A stretch of 64,000 nucleotides of DNA from Peptostreptococcus faecalis (GTDB taxonomy: Bacteria; Bacillota; Clostridia; Peptostreptococcales; Peptostreptococcaceae), in NCBI RefSeq assembly GCF_900240845.1, contig NZ_OERU01000001.1:1075079-1139078 (forward strand), written 5' to 3'. The notes beneath the pieces are model-generated. The model saw nothing but the letters and a program-made list of their open reading frames with translations, was not told the DNA's origin and ran no database searches. Of the stretch, positions 26,184 through 36,325 are shown piece by piece. The first letter of the stretch is position 1. Each line of letters begins with the position of its first letter. The position numbers and the translations under genes are program-made.

Positions 26184-27722
26184 CTATTTAATCTTATTAT
26201 ATAACATTTTTAAAGTTTTTTGAATTATTTTTATAATATCCGAAGCATTGACTACTTGTTTTTCTTTAAAAACTTCATCTCCACATAGTCCGTGTAAGTA
26301 GACACCTAAACATGCTGCTATAAACAAATCATATCCTTGTGCAATAAATGAAGTAATCATTCCAGTCAAAACATCTCCCATACCTCCATTTGCCATTGCA
26401 CTGTTCCCCGTAGTATTTACAACCGTTCTAATTCCATCTGTTACAATTGTATTTTCACCTTTTAGGACCACTATGAGATTATTTTCCAGTGCATATTTCT
26501 GAGAGTATCCAATTCTATCATTTTGCAATTCCTTTATTTCTACACCGGTAATTCTTGAAAACTCTCCCATATGTGGGGTAATTATACATCTAGAGTTTTC
26601 GTTTAAAAAACTTGGATCAAAAACATTAATTCCATCTGCATCTATTACAACAGGGCTATCTACATTATTTAGTACGTATTTAAGCTTCTCTCTTGTTTTC
26701 TCTGTATTTCCTAATCCTGGTCCAAAAGAAATTGCAGTTGCTTTTTCAAGCAAAGTTGCAATCCGTTCTCTTTCTTCATATGAGCATGTCATCTCTTCTG
26801 TTAATTTTGATGACAAAGCTATTTGAACATCCTTATCACAAACTAAAGTTACCAGACCCGCCCCAGATTTTACGGCTGATTTTGAACAAAGATATGCTGC
26901 CCCATAAAAACCAGTTGATCCAGCAAAAACACAGACCTTTCCGTTATCTCCTTTGTTTGCATAACTATCTCTTATTATTAAATTATCTAGTATGAATTTT
27001 TCTTCTATAAATTTAGGTAGATATCCAAACTCGTTGTATAATTTGTATGGAACTCCTATTTTTTCCACAAAAATTTCACCAGTATTTTTTTTATTTTCGT
27101 ATATCAAAAATCCTTTTTTATAATACTCAAAAGAAATTGTATAATTCGCTTCTATTGCCACACCTCTTACTTCACCTGTTGTAGCATCTAATCCTGAGGG
27201 AACATCAATAGATATTACTCTGTAACTATACTTTTCTTTTTTTTTGTTTATATTTTCTATGATATGTTTATATACACCCTCTATGTTCCTACTTAGTCCT
27301 GTACCAAATAAACAATCAATTACTAAATCACTATTTTTCAGATGCCCATTTATATCATCCTTATTGTTTTCATAGTTGCCGCTACTTATATTTTTATAGG
27401 AAATACCTATACTTTTTACAATATCTAAATTAATATTAGATGATGAAGTTAATCTACTTTCATCACCTACCAGGATTACATTTGTTGTATATCCAAGATT
27501 ATCTAATTTTCTAGATATAGCAAATCCATCTCCACCATTATTACCAGGTGCGCAAAAAATGGTAATTGTACAAATTGGCAATTTTATTTTTTTTCTTATT
27601 TTATCAATCCTATTAACTGCTGCATTTGCAGCATTTTCCATCAATAATATTTCTGGTATCATATATTTTTCTATGCAAGCTTTATCTAGCTTAGAAGTAA
27701 TATCTCCTCCACCTATAAACAT
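26184..27722 (-). CDS. nnr: bifunctional NAD(P)H-hydrate epimerase / ADP-dependent NAD(P)H-hydrate dehydratase
   Basis: 512 residues, a natural fusion. The N-terminal epimerase (YjeF_N) shows MENAANAAVNRI, FCAPGNNGGDGFAISR and VIDCLFGTGLSRNIEG with SIDVPSGLDATTGEV. The C-terminal ADP-dependent dehydratase shows GSTGFYGAAYLCSKSAVKSGAGLVTL, ITPHMGEFSRITG and NTTGNSAMANGGMGDVLTGMI with the catalytic Asp. It repairs hydrated NADH and NADPH. It heads a short operon with nfeD and the stomatin gene; the ATG follows AGGAGG. Confidence 0.94.
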   Translation of the reverse strand: MFIGGGDITSKLDKACIEKYMIPEILLMENAANAAVNRIDKIRKKIKLPICTITIFCAPGNNGGDGFAISRKLDNLGYTTNVILVGDESRLTSSSNINLDIVKSIGISYKNISSGNYENNKDDINGHLKNSDLVIDCLFGTGLSRNIEGVYKHIIENINKKKEKYSYRVISIDVPSGLDATTGEVRGVAIEANYTISFEYYKKGFLIYENKKNTGEIFVEKIGVPYKLYNEFGYLPKFIEEKFILDNLIIRDSYANKGDNGKVCVFAGSTGFYGAAYLCSKSAVKSGAGLVTLVCDKDVQIALSSKLTEEMTCSYEERERIATLLEKATAISFGPGLGNTEKTREKLKYVLNNVDSPVVIDADGINVFDPSFLNENSRCIITPHMGEFSRITGVEIKELQNDRIGYSQKYALENNLIVVLKGENTIVTDGIRTVVNTTGNSAMANGGMGDVLTGMITSFIAQGYDLFIAACLGVYLHGLCGDEVFKEKQVVNASDIIKIIQKTLKMLYNKIK

Positions 27723-27747
27723 TTTTTGAACACCTCCTGATAAAATA

Positions 27748-30174
27748 TTAATCTATCTCTTTGTAAAAATGTCCTGTACAGTATGATACTTTATCATTAT
27801 AAGCATAATCTAAAGTAGAGTCTCCATTTATCTTATTTATAAACATTTCTACTACTTTTGATGTTTGAGTAGAGTCTTCAAATTCAAAGGATATTTCAAA
27901 AGAGTTTAACCCTGATTTTTCTAGTTTTTCAATTTCATCAACTAGATTTACAATCTCCTCAGAATGTATTATAGTTCTACATTGACCATCTTTAGATAAT
28001 CTATATCTGCTACCATCACCTGATTCTAAGTAATATTCTTCTTTTTTACATTCTTTGTCATTACATGCTGTGCGGCATCCCTTTTCACTAACTTTAACAG
28101 GACAATACTCACTTATCATCATATCTGTTTGCCCATACACCAAATATTCAACATTATTTAAGCTACTTTGCAAATTTTCAATTTGATATATTGACATTTC
28201 TTGCGATAAACATATCTTATCTGCACCAAGTTTTTTGTAAAATTCTATAGAACTGTCATTAAATACATTCATCCATGATGAAATTCTAATGTTTTTATGA
28301 GGATAATTCTCCTTAATAAAATTAATTTCCCCATAATTTGAAACTCTAAATGAATCCAGCTTTTCAATTGTTTTAGATTCCATTTCTAGCAATTTTTTAT
28401 AAACTTTTTTATCGCTATTTCTAAGAATTCTAGGCATATAATATGATATTTTTTTACCTTTTTTAGATGCTATTTCTATTGCATTTTCCAATGTATTTAT
28501 ATCTCTGTAGTATATATTATCAATTTCAAAATCAACAATTGCCTTTAATTGTTCTAAATTCTTACAAGATATATTTAATTGCTTGTCATCTACATAATCA
28601 TTTTTTTCATCAACTATTTCATATTCATTTTTATTTATTACATATTTTCTTCCATTTACTTTTGATAACTGTTCCGACAATTCAAGTATTGCCTCTCTTC
28701 TCATATTATTTAGTTCGCTAATTGGAATACTGATTCCTTCATCAATTTCGCTAATAGCATCTGCAATATAAAAAGGTGATTTTCCTAATTTTGAAATTTG
28801 AGATACAGCCCTTTGCTCTGTCATAGGAACTTTAATAGCTTTTTCTACTATGCTATTCGAATTGATACTAACTTCTACCCCTCTGCAAGAAAACATCAAT
28901 ACGCCTTTTTCTCCGATTTTAAGTGTTATATTCGCTTTTATTGGTAATTTAAATTTTTCATGTCCTTCTTCATATGTCTTTTGAACTCTATCAATTAGGT
29001 TTTTATCGCTTGTCTTAAAAATTTTAGTTCCCTTTTTAAGACTCCCCACATAATCTATTTCAATAATTTCACCTGCTAGAGCATATTCAGAAATATCTTT
29101 TCCTTTTATTATTCTCCCTATCGTTCCTCCGCCTATATTAAGAGCATCTCCTTTTTTTAGATCCTTTTCTAGTTTAATCTTAAGTCTTTTTCTCTTAGGA
29201 TTAAATGAAATGACCTCTCCAATATATAAACCTCTATTATTTGGCTTTTCTGGATTCATAAGTTTAAATGCATTATCTCCTAATATATATCCTTGTGTGA
29301 ATTTTCTATTAAATATTGTGTACAAATCATCTATCATATCTTCAGTTACATTTTCTTTTTTAGTATCAATATAGTTATCTACAGCCTTTCTATATGCCCC
29401 TACAACTGCTGCAACATACTCAGGTCTTTTCATTCTTCCTTCTATTTTCAATGAAACCGCATTTGCATCAATTACTGAACCTATATTGCTTACCGTATTT
29501 AAATCTTTAGGACTGAGTATAAATTCACCATCAAAGTCCATATATTCATTCTTAACAGAATCATATAATTTATATTTTTGTCTACACGGCTGAGCGCATC
29601 TACCTCTATTTCCAGATCTAGTTCCTAGTGTCGAGCTCATTAAACATTGTCCTGAATATCCTACACACAACGCTCCATGTATAAAAACTTCTATATCTAC
29701 CCCAGATTTATCTGCTATTTCTTTAATTTCTTTTACATTTAGTTCTCTTGCTAATACTACTCTTTTGAATCCCATTTTTTTTAAAAACAGTGTATCCTCA
29801 AGCGAGTGTGCAGACATTTGAGTGCTCGCGTGCAATTCGAAATCAGGTATTCGCCCTTTCACCAGTTGAGCCATTCCAATATCCTGCAGTATTAATGCAT
29901 CTACACCTATATTATATAAGTAATCTATATATTCTAAAAAAGCTTGTATTTCCGACTGCTTAATCACTGTATTTGCTGTTACAAATACTCTACACCCTCT
30001 AATATGGCTATATATTACAGCCTCCTTTAATTCTTCTCTATCAAAATTATTAGCACTCGCTCTAGCGCTGAAATCTTTTCCTCCAAGATATACTGCATTT
30101 GCTCCATTTTGAATAGCTGCTTTAAGAGATTCAAAGCTTCCAACAGGAGCCAGTAATTCTAAATTTTCTTTCAT
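27748..30174 (-). CDS. peptidase U32 family protein with DUF3656 domain
   Basis: 808 residues from ATG 30174 (GGAGG five bases upstream), eight shorter than the longest frame. It begins LELLAPVGSFESLKAAIQNGANAVYLGGKDFSARASANNF and carries the U32 signature EVFIHGALCVGYSGQCLMSS followed by GRCAQPCRQKY. DUF3656 follows in the middle, and a second U32-like block near the end (LVYGQTDMMISEYCPV, with several Cys). Relatives such as RlhA modify rRNA or act with prephenate and iron-sulfur clusters rather than as proteases, so an rRNA hydroxylation role is possible. It ends 26 bp before nnr. Confidence 0.88.
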   Translation of the reverse strand: MKENLELLAPVGSFESLKAAIQNGANAVYLGGKDFSARASANNFDREELKEAVIYSHIRGCRVFVTANTVIKQSEIQAFLEYIDYLYNIGVDALILQDIGMAQLVKGRIPDFELHASTQMSAHSLEDTLFLKKMGFKRVVLARELNVKEIKEIADKSGVDIEVFIHGALCVGYSGQCLMSSTLGTRSGNRGRCAQPCRQKYKLYDSVKNEYMDFDGEFILSPKDLNTVSNIGSVIDANAVSLKIEGRMKRPEYVAAVVGAYRKAVDNYIDTKKENVTEDMIDDLYTIFNRKFTQGYILGDNAFKLMNPEKPNNRGLYIGEVISFNPKRKRLKIKLEKDLKKGDALNIGGGTIGRIIKGKDISEYALAGEIIEIDYVGSLKKGTKIFKTSDKNLIDRVQKTYEEGHEKFKLPIKANITLKIGEKGVLMFSCRGVEVSINSNSIVEKAIKVPMTEQRAVSQISKLGKSPFYIADAISEIDEGISIPISELNNMRREAILELSEQLSKVNGRKYVINKNEYEIVDEKNDYVDDKQLNISCKNLEQLKAIVDFEIDNIYYRDINTLENAIEIASKKGKKISYYMPRILRNSDKKVYKKLLEMESKTIEKLDSFRVSNYGEINFIKENYPHKNIRISSWMNVFNDSSIEFYKKLGADKICLSQEMSIYQIENLQSSLNNVEYLVYGQTDMMISEYCPVKVSEKGCRTACNDKECKKEEYYLESGDGSRYRLSKDGQCRTIIHSEEIVNLVDEIEKLEKSGLNSFEISFEFEDSTQTSKVVEMFINKINGDSTLDYAYNDKVSYCTGHFYKEID

Positions 30175-30211
30175 TTTTCCTCCATAACAATAACTCAAAT
30201 TTTATATCCAT

Positions 30212-30246
30212 AAAAAGGACCACCTTTATAAAAACTGTAGTCCTTT
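30212..30246 (-). terminator. terminator after zapA
   Basis: AAAGGACTAC pairs with GTGGTCCTTT (one mismatch) and is followed by a T run on the minus strand, just past the zapA stop. Confidence 0.82.
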
Positions 30247-30253
30247 ATTAGTT

Positions 30254-30817
30254 CTATTTTATACTTTTTTTCAATTCTTCGTAATTTAGCTGTATATTAT
30301 ATGCTTTATTTTGAAATTCATCAGCCATATTTTCTGCAACAGCAACTTTCTTTTCCATCTCATCTACCATCTTTTCCAAAGATTCAATTTTTTTCTTATA
30401 TTCTTCTTCAACCTCACTTTTATCAATTGAACGTTGAGATTCAGAATCTCCTGAATTCGATTCGAGTTCAGTGATTATATTGTTTAGTTTTTTTATTTCA
30501 GTTTCAGACTCATCCAATTTTAATAAAATAGAATCAAACTCTTTTTCAATATCATCATTTTTATTAGAGTAACTATCCTCTAAAATTTGTATTTTATTTT
30601 TTAATTCTTCATTTTCAGACATATTATCAAATAATTTATCTGCTATATTAACAGATGTAAGTATTGCTGCACTAGTCTTGCTCAATGAAGGTGCAGCCTT
30701 GCTTATTTTTCTTAATTCACTATCTATATATTTTGCTACTTTAACAATTTCCGCCTCTTTTTTTTCACCTGTAATTTGGTATTCAATTCCATCAATAGTA
30801 ACACTAACTTTATTCAT
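30254..30817 (-). CDS. zapA: cell division protein ZapA (long form)
   Basis: 187 residues. The N-terminal ZapA domain (KVSVTIDGIEYQITGEKKEAEIVKVAKYIDSEL) is followed by a helix with LTSVNIADKLF and then a long charged coiled coil to the C-terminus (about 80-187). ZapA bundles FtsZ filaments at midcell. Typical ZapA is near 90-100 residues, so the extended coiled coil is about twice normal, a form also seen in other Clostridia. GAGGTG precedes the ATG. It lies downstream of pheT but is separated by that gene's terminator. Confidence 0.88.
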   Translation of the reverse strand: MNKVSVTIDGIEYQITGEKKEAEIVKVAKYIDSELRKISKAAPSLSKTSAAILTSVNIADKLFDNMSENEELKNKIQILEDSYSNKNDDIEKEFDSILLKLDESETEIKKLNNIITELESNSGDSESQRSIDKSEVEEEYKKKIESLEKMVDEMEKKVAVAENMADEFQNKAYNIQLNYEELKKSIK

Positions 30818-30953
30818 AACTCACACCTCGTTTTTTTCTTTTTTATATTAACTATTAACTTAATTTATAAGCTACTATCAACCTTGCATAATTTCATTTT
30901 TAATAATTCCTATAAATATCTATACCCTTCATTATATCAAATATTTTTATAAT

Positions 30954-30984
30954 AAGAAACCCCAATCAAATTTGACTGGGGTCT
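30954..30984 (-). terminator. terminator of pheST
   Basis: ACCCCAGTCAAA pairs with TTTGATTGGGGT with one mismatch, followed by TTCTTATT on the minus strand. It overlaps the region just past the pheT stop. Confidence 0.82.
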
Positions 30985-30989
30985 ATTTA

Positions 30990-33386
30990 TTACTGTTCTC
31001 TAAGTTTTGCGTTTATTTGCTTTTCTAATTCATTCAATATATTGTCATGTACTTTTACTACATCGTCTTCTGTCAATGTTTTTTCTGGATTTCTATAAAT
31101 AATTGAATATGCAATTGACTTATATCCTTTTTCTATCTGATTTCCCTTGTAGATATCAAATAGCTTGCATTTTTCAACTAATCCTTCTCCATTTTCTTCA
31201 ATTATTTTTTCAATCTGATACACTTCAATATCATCTTTTACTAAAAGAGCAATATCTCTAGTAACTGAAGGATATTTTGGAAGTTGAGTAAAAACAATTG
31301 TAGTATCAATTAATTCATATATCGCATCCAGGTTGATTTCTGCAACATATACTCTGTTAGAAAATCCATAGTTTTCTTTAACTAATGGATGAATCTCACC
31401 TATTGTCGCTAATAGTGTTTCACCTGATTTTATATCTGCACATCTTCCTGAGTGGAAAGTCGGATTATCAGAGTTTACAATATAATTATGGCCTTTTAAT
31501 CCAATTCTTTCAAATATTTTTTCTAAAACTCCTTTAATCTCAAAGAAATCAACTTGTTTTCCATACATTCCTATACAAAGTCTTGTTTCTTCAGTTCCTG
31601 CCATTTCTTCAGGGGTAAATACATGTCCTAGTTCAAACAATTTTGCTTCTTCAATATTTCTTGAGTTATTTGTGCTAAGAACATCAAGCATATTTGGAAT
31701 CATTGTTGTCCTCATTATAGAAGTATCTTCGCCAAGAGGGTTAAGTAATTTAACAACATCTCTTAGTTTTGAGCCCTCTTTTACCCTTATCTTATCTAAA
31801 CCTTTAGGGCTTACAAAAGAATAAGTAAGTATTTCATAAAGTCCACAAGACATGGCAGTTGTTTTAATCTTATCTACATATTTTTGCTTGTCAGTCTTTA
31901 TTCCAGCTGTGGTATTTCCTTGAAGTTGTACTGAAGGTATATTTTCAAATCCATAAATTCTTGTAACTTCTTCTAGTATATCTGCCTCTTGTTCAATATC
32001 TAATCTAAAGTGAGGAACTTCTATTTTAAGTTCTGTTCCAGATATTAATTCACAACCAAACTCAAGAGATTCTAAAATTTCTATTATTTCATTTGGTGAA
32101 AGATTTACACCTATTCTAGAGCTAATTCTCTTTGGATTAACCGTTAAAGTTTCTAATTCTTTTTTATTTGGATATTCGTCTATCACACCCTTCATGACTT
32201 TACCTGCATTTAGTAATTCTACTAATTGTGCCGCTCTTTCAAGAGCCTTTTCTGCAGTTTCTTCAGATATTCCTTTTTCGAATCTTGAAGATGATTCTGA
32301 TCTAAGTCCTAATAATTTAGATGTTTTTCTTATGTTTTCTTTTTTGAAAACAGCTGATTCAAACATTATTTCAGTAGTATCATTTTTAATTCCAGAAGAT
32401 TTTCCTCCCATAGTACCCGCTATTCCTAGATTAATTTCTCCATTTGTTATCATTAACATATCAGAGTTTATCTTTCTTTCTTTTCCATCTAAAGTAACAA
32501 ATACGTCTTCATCTTCAGCATTTTTTACTACAATTTTATTGTTTTGAATTTCTCTCATATCAAATGCGTGCATTGGCTGTCCCATTTCAAGCATTACATA
32601 GTTAGTTATATCTACAATATTATTTATAGGTCTTACACCAGCTTCTATCAATCTTCTTTGCATCCAATATGGAGAAGGTTCAATTTTTACTTCAGTTACT
32701 CTTCTTGCCATATATCTTGTACAAAGTTCACTGTTTTTAATAGATACCTCAACATCTATATTTTTTCCAGATTCTTCAACTACGTTTATTTCAGGATATT
32801 TAATCTTTTTGCCTAATGTAACAGCAGCTTCTCTTGCAATTCCTAGTACACATCTACAATCTGGTCTATTTGAAGTCAATTCAAAATCTATTATTGCATC
32901 TTTTAAGTCTAACTCTTCTCTAATATCTCTACCAGTTTCGTATTCATCTTTATAGTCAAGAATATAAATACCATCTTTTTTATAGTCTTCTACAAATTTT
33001 TCATCAATTCCTAACTCACTTGAAGAACACATCATTCCAAATGATTCTACCCCTCTAAGAACTCCTTCATTTATAGAAACGCCTCCTGGTAACTTAGCTC
33101 CCACTAAAGCTAGAGGTATATAATCTCCTACATTTATATTTTTTGCGCCTGTAACTATTTGAACTTCTTTATTTTTTCCAATTTCTACTTTTGTAACTAC
33201 TAATTTATCTGCATCAGGATGAAGTTCAATGCTAAGTATTTTTCCTACTACAACATTTGATATCTCTTCTCCCAAATATTCTACAGTTTCCATTTTTGTG
33301 CCTGTCATTGTCATCATGTCGCCAAACACTTTTGCATCTACATCTATATCGACGTAATCTTTTAACCATTTTAATGAAACTAACAT
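30990..33386 (-). CDS. pheT: phenylalanyl-tRNA synthetase, beta subunit
   Basis: 798 residues, standard length. Domains in order: tRNA-binding EMAP-like domain (VVVGKILSIELHPDADKLVVTKVEIG), B3/4 editing domain with FELTSNRPDCRCVLGIAREAA, B5 domain, the catalytic-like core, and a C-terminal ferredoxin-fold anticodon-binding domain (FTQLPKYPSVTRDIALLVKD). It forms the alpha2-beta2 enzyme with PheS, whose gene ends 18 bp upstream. AGGAGG precedes the ATG. Expression follows from the T-box in front of pheS. Confidence 0.97.
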   Translation of the reverse strand: MLVSLKWLKDYVDIDVDAKVFGDMMTMTGTKMETVEYLGEEISNVVVGKILSIELHPDADKLVVTKVEIGKNKEVQIVTGAKNINVGDYIPLALVGAKLPGGVSINEGVLRGVESFGMMCSSSELGIDEKFVEDYKKDGIYILDYKDEYETGRDIREELDLKDAIIDFELTSNRPDCRCVLGIAREAAVTLGKKIKYPEINVVEESGKNIDVEVSIKNSELCTRYMARRVTEVKIEPSPYWMQRRLIEAGVRPINNIVDITNYVMLEMGQPMHAFDMREIQNNKIVVKNAEDEDVFVTLDGKERKINSDMLMITNGEINLGIAGTMGGKSSGIKNDTTEIMFESAVFKKENIRKTSKLLGLRSESSSRFEKGISEETAEKALERAAQLVELLNAGKVMKGVIDEYPNKKELETLTVNPKRISSRIGVNLSPNEIIEILESLEFGCELISGTELKIEVPHFRLDIEQEADILEEVTRIYGFENIPSVQLQGNTTAGIKTDKQKYVDKIKTTAMSCGLYEILTYSFVSPKGLDKIRVKEGSKLRDVVKLLNPLGEDTSIMRTTMIPNMLDVLSTNNSRNIEEAKLFELGHVFTPEEMAGTEETRLCIGMYGKQVDFFEIKGVLEKIFERIGLKGHNYIVNSDNPTFHSGRCADIKSGETLLATIGEIHPLVKENYGFSNRVYVAEINLDAIYELIDTTIVFTQLPKYPSVTRDIALLVKDDIEVYQIEKIIEENGEGLVEKCKLFDIYKGNQIEKGYKSIAYSIIYRNPEKTLTEDDVVKVHDNILNELEKQINAKLREQ

Positions 33387-33403
33387 AATATTATCCTCCT
33401 AAA

Positions 33404-34474
33404 TTAAAATTGATCCAAAAATCTTACGTCATTTTCAAACATAAGTCTTATATCATCTATTCCATATTTTAACATACCCAGTCTTTCTACTCCCATTCCG
33501 GCAGCAAATCCTGTATATTCATCTGGATCTATACCACAATTTCTAAGAACGTTAGGATGAACCATTCCAGCACCAAGTATTTCTATCCAACCTTCTCCCT
33601 TACATACTGAACAACCTTCTCCACCGCATTTAAAGCAAGAAACATCTATTTCTGCACTAGGTTCAGTGAACGGGAAGTTATGTGGTCTAAATTTAGTCTT
33701 AGTATCTTCTCCAAAAAGTTTCTTTACAAAAGTTTCCATAGTTCCCTTGAATTCTGTGAAAGTTATTCCTTTTCCTACAACCAAAAGTTCAATTTGATGG
33801 AACATTGGAGAGTGAGTAGCATCAGGGCTGTCATTTCTAAAACATCTGCCTGGAGCTAATATTTTCAAAGGTAATTTATTTGCTTTTACTGCAGCTTCCA
33901 TAGTTCTAATTTGAACTGGAGATGTCTGTGTTCTTAAAAGCAAATCATCTGTAATATAAAAAGTATCTGTCATGTCTCTTGATGGATGGTCTTTTGGTGC
34001 GTTTAGATAATCAAAGTTATTTCTAACAGTTTCTATTTCTGGACCTTCCATTATAGAGAATCCCATTCCTATAAATATCTCTGAAACTTCATCTATCATT
34101 TTAGATATAATATGTTTTTTCCCTATTTCTATTTCTTTACCAGGAATTGTCACATCTATTTTTTCAAGATCTAGCTTTTTCTGCATTATTTCATTTTTTA
34201 TTATTTCTCTATTCTCATTTAAAAACGAATTTATTTTTTCTCTAATTTCATTTCCAAGCTTACCTATAACTGGCTTTTCATCTCCAGGAAGTTTTCCCAT
34301 ATCCTTTAGTATTTTAGTCAACTCTCCCTTTTTACCAAGAAATTCTACTCTAATACTTTCAAGTTCTTCGATTGTTTTTGCCAGCCTAATTTTTTCTTCG
34401 GATAAAACCCCTAAATTTTTAAGAGATTCAATCATTTTAGCTAAATTTTCTGATTTGTTGTTTGATCCACTCAT
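33404..34474 (-). CDS. pheS: phenylalanyl-tRNA synthetase, alpha subunit
   Basis: 356 residues. N-terminal coiled coil (about 10-90) for tRNA binding, then the class II catalytic core: motif 2 APGRCFRNDSPDATHSPMFHQIELL and motif 3 GFAAGMGVERLGMLKYGIDDIRL, with HPSRDMTDTFY between. A CxxC/CxxC zinc-like insert is visible (CFKCGGEGCSVCKGEG). It charges tRNA-Phe together with PheT. AAGGAAGG precedes the ATG. A T-box riboswitch lies immediately upstream. Confidence 0.97.
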   Translation of the reverse strand: MSGSNNKSENLAKMIESLKNLGVLSEEKIRLAKTIEELESIRVEFLGKKGELTKILKDMGKLPGDEKPVIGKLGNEIREKINSFLNENREIIKNEIMQKKLDLEKIDVTIPGKEIEIGKKHIISKMIDEVSEIFIGMGFSIMEGPEIETVRNNFDYLNAPKDHPSRDMTDTFYITDDLLLRTQTSPVQIRTMEAAVKANKLPLKILAPGRCFRNDSPDATHSPMFHQIELLVVGKGITFTEFKGTMETFVKKLFGEDTKTKFRPHNFPFTEPSAEIDVSCFKCGGEGCSVCKGEGWIEILGAGMVHPNVLRNCGIDPDEYTGFAAGMGVERLGMLKYGIDDIRLMFENDVRFLDQF

Positions 34475-34505
34475 ATTATTATCCCTTCCTTATTTTAGTG
34501 TACAT

Positions 34506-34759
34506 AAAAAGACCTTCCATCCATAGGGACGAAAGGTCTAAAATCGCGGTACCACCCTATTAGTTTATATTAATTATATAAACCAACTCAAAAATTTAAC
34601 GCACATCACGTTTTCACCTACTATTAATTCAGCGAAACTGCTCCAGAGCGAACTTCCAACTAGAATGCAAATGGCTTCACAGCTTCCAGCCACTCTCTTT
34701 ATTGCAATATCTAATGTACTTTTCTCTTTCATAGCATTTATTTTTATATTTTTAGTATT
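34506..34759 (-). promoter_or_regulatory. T-box riboswitch controlling pheST
   Basis: On the minus strand the conserved T-box AGGGTGGTACCGCG lies at 34545-34558, followed by the terminator hairpin AAAGACCTTTC...GGAAGGTCTTTTT (34506-34539). Upstream is a Stem I-like region with an AGAGAGTGG start. A TTC codon at 34650-34652, just before a CTCTGGAGC segment, is the likely phenylalanine specifier, though I could not draw the full fold. The reading frame that crosses this leader is not a gene. Confidence 0.92.
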
Positions 34760-34765
34760 GCTCAT

Positions 34766-34794
34766 ATTGTATCAAATAATTTGATTTTTTTCAA
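34766..34794 (-). promoter_or_regulatory. promoter of the pheST T-box transcript
   Basis: TTGAAA (34789-34794) and TACAAT (34766-34771) with 17-bp spacing on the minus strand; transcription should begin near 34759, just before the T-box. Confidence 0.75.
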
Positions 34795-34826
34795 TAAAGT
34801 AATTTTTTTATTTATATATTTTATAT

Positions 34827-35609
34827 CTAGTTTCTAGCTCTATACATTAAAAGTGCTGCAGAAATAGCAACATTCAACGATTCTGCTTTTCCATACATAG
34901 GAATTTTAACAAGTATTTCTGAATTCTTTTCCCAAAATTCACTTATTCCATTAGCTTCATTACCAACAACAATAGCACATTTTTCACCATAATCAATTGA
35001 GTTATAATCTTTGTCTGTATTTAATGAACTTGAAATAATTTTAAATGTATTTTTTCTCAAAGCTTCTAATATTTCGCTATCTTGAGCATTAGTAATATCA
35101 ATATGCGATAAAGATCCCATGGCAGATCTTACTACTTTAGGATTATAGTGATCAACACTTCCTTTTGTTGTAATAACTAAGTCAAATCCCGCTGCATCTG
35201 CTGTTCTTATTATAGTTCCCATATTTCCAGGATCTTGAACTCTATCTAATATTATTATCCTTTTATATTTTTCAAAATCAGCATCATCAATACTTACATC
35301 ACTCATCTTTAAAATAGCTACAATTCCCTGCGAGTTTTCTGTATCAACTATATTTTTAAATAATTCATCAGAAAAAACATACATATCATTTTTTTCTTCA
35401 AGTTTATTTAAAATATCTCTTTTTGTTTCATCTTTACTCAGTGATTCACTTACCACCATATAATCAACTTGCATATCATTTTCCACTGCTAGCTCAGCTG
35501 ACCTAATGCCTTCTACAAGATATTTTTTTTCTTTTTGACGACATTTAGATTTTAATAGCGACTTTGTAAATTTATATGTATTATTTTCTTTACTTTTTAT
35601 ATGTTTCAT
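34827..35609 (-). CDS. TrmH/SpoU family RNA 2'-O-methyltransferase
   Basis: 260 residues. An N-terminal substrate-binding domain (KSLLKSKCRQKEKKYLVEGIRSAELAVEN) precedes the knotted SPOUT domain: motif 1 LDRVQDPGNMGTIIRTADAAGFD, motif 2 CAIVVGNEANGIS and motif 3 IPMYGKAESLNVAISAALLMY. These use S-adenosylmethionine to methylate ribose in rRNA (or tRNA). The exact nucleotide is unknown; RlmB- and TsnR-like targets are both possible. It starts 20 bp after the ktrA stop, in the Ktr gene run. Confidence 0.9.
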   Translation of the reverse strand: MKHIKSKENNTYKFTKSLLKSKCRQKEKKYLVEGIRSAELAVENDMQVDYMVVSESLSKDETKRDILNKLEEKNDMYVFSDELFKNIVDTENSQGIVAILKMSDVSIDDADFEKYKRIIILDRVQDPGNMGTIIRTADAAGFDLVITTKGSVDHYNPKVVRSAMGSLSHIDITNAQDSEILEALRKNTFKIISSSLNTDKDYNSIDYGEKCAIVVGNEANGISEFWEKNSEILVKIPMYGKAESLNVAISAALLMYRARN

Positions 35610-35628
35610 ATTTATTATCCTCTTATTT

Positions 35629-36303
35629 TTAGAAAAGACCTTCCTCTTCCTGAGCTATTTTAAGTGCTATTTTTTCTATTATTTTAGTATTACCAGCGAC
35701 TACTATTACATCACCCTCTTGGAAGATTGTTTCTGGGTCTACAGGTACTTCAAAAGCATCTCCTCTTTTAATAGCCGTAACATTTAATTCAAACTTATTT
35801 CTTACACTTAAATCTTTTAAAGTGCTTCCTACCCATGAAGCAGGTACTCTGATTTCAAAGATAGAATGTTTTTCATCCAGCTCCATAAAGTCCACTAAAT
35901 TATCAAATGTCAGTGCTTTAGCTAGTTTTACACCCATATCATGCTCTGGTAATATTATTTTATCTGCACCAATTTTTTTCAAAACATGTGCCTGTAATTC
36001 ATCCTTTGCCTTACTTATTACATATGGAACACCTAAATCTTTTGCTACCAAGGTAGCCATAATAGATGCTCTTAAATCCGTACCTATTGCCACAATTGCT
36101 ACGTCAAAATTACCAAGACCAATACTTTTTAATGCTGATTCATCTGCAGCATCTAAGATAGCCACATTATCCAGTACCTCCGACATCTGTTGTATAATTT
36201 CTTCATTGGCGTCTACTAACATTACTTCTCTTCCTGCATTAAAAAGTGATTCTGCTAAAGATCTTCCAAATCTACCTGCCCCTATAACGATATATTGTTT
36301 CAT
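35629..36303 (-). CDS. ktrA: potassium uptake regulatory subunit (KtrA/TrkA type)
   Basis: 224 residues. RCK_N domain with the nucleotide loop YIVIGAGRFGRSLAESL and acidic LVDANEE, then an RCK_C domain (FEIRVPASWVGSTLKDLSVRNKFELNVTAIKRGD). It forms a cytoplasmic ring gating the KtrB channel in response to ATP/ADP, and in Firmicutes the RCK_C half can bind cyclic di-AMP. Its gene is 22 bp downstream of ktrB. Confidence 0.93.
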   Translation of the reverse strand: MKQYIVIGAGRFGRSLAESLFNAGREVMLVDANEEIIQQMSEVLDNVAILDAADESALKSIGLGNFDVAIVAIGTDLRASIMATLVAKDLGVPYVISKAKDELQAHVLKKIGADKIILPEHDMGVKLAKALTFDNLVDFMELDEKHSIFEIRVPASWVGSTLKDLSVRNKFELNVTAIKRGDAFEVPVDPETIFQEGDVIVVAGNTKIIEKIALKIAQEEEGLF

Positions 36304-36325
36304 AATTTAACTCCTATTTTATTAA

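Noticed and set aside
34574-34765. A 63-codon open frame on the minus strand upstream of pheS
   Set aside because: It lies entirely inside the pheS T-box leader and its sequence is explained by conserved RNA stems.
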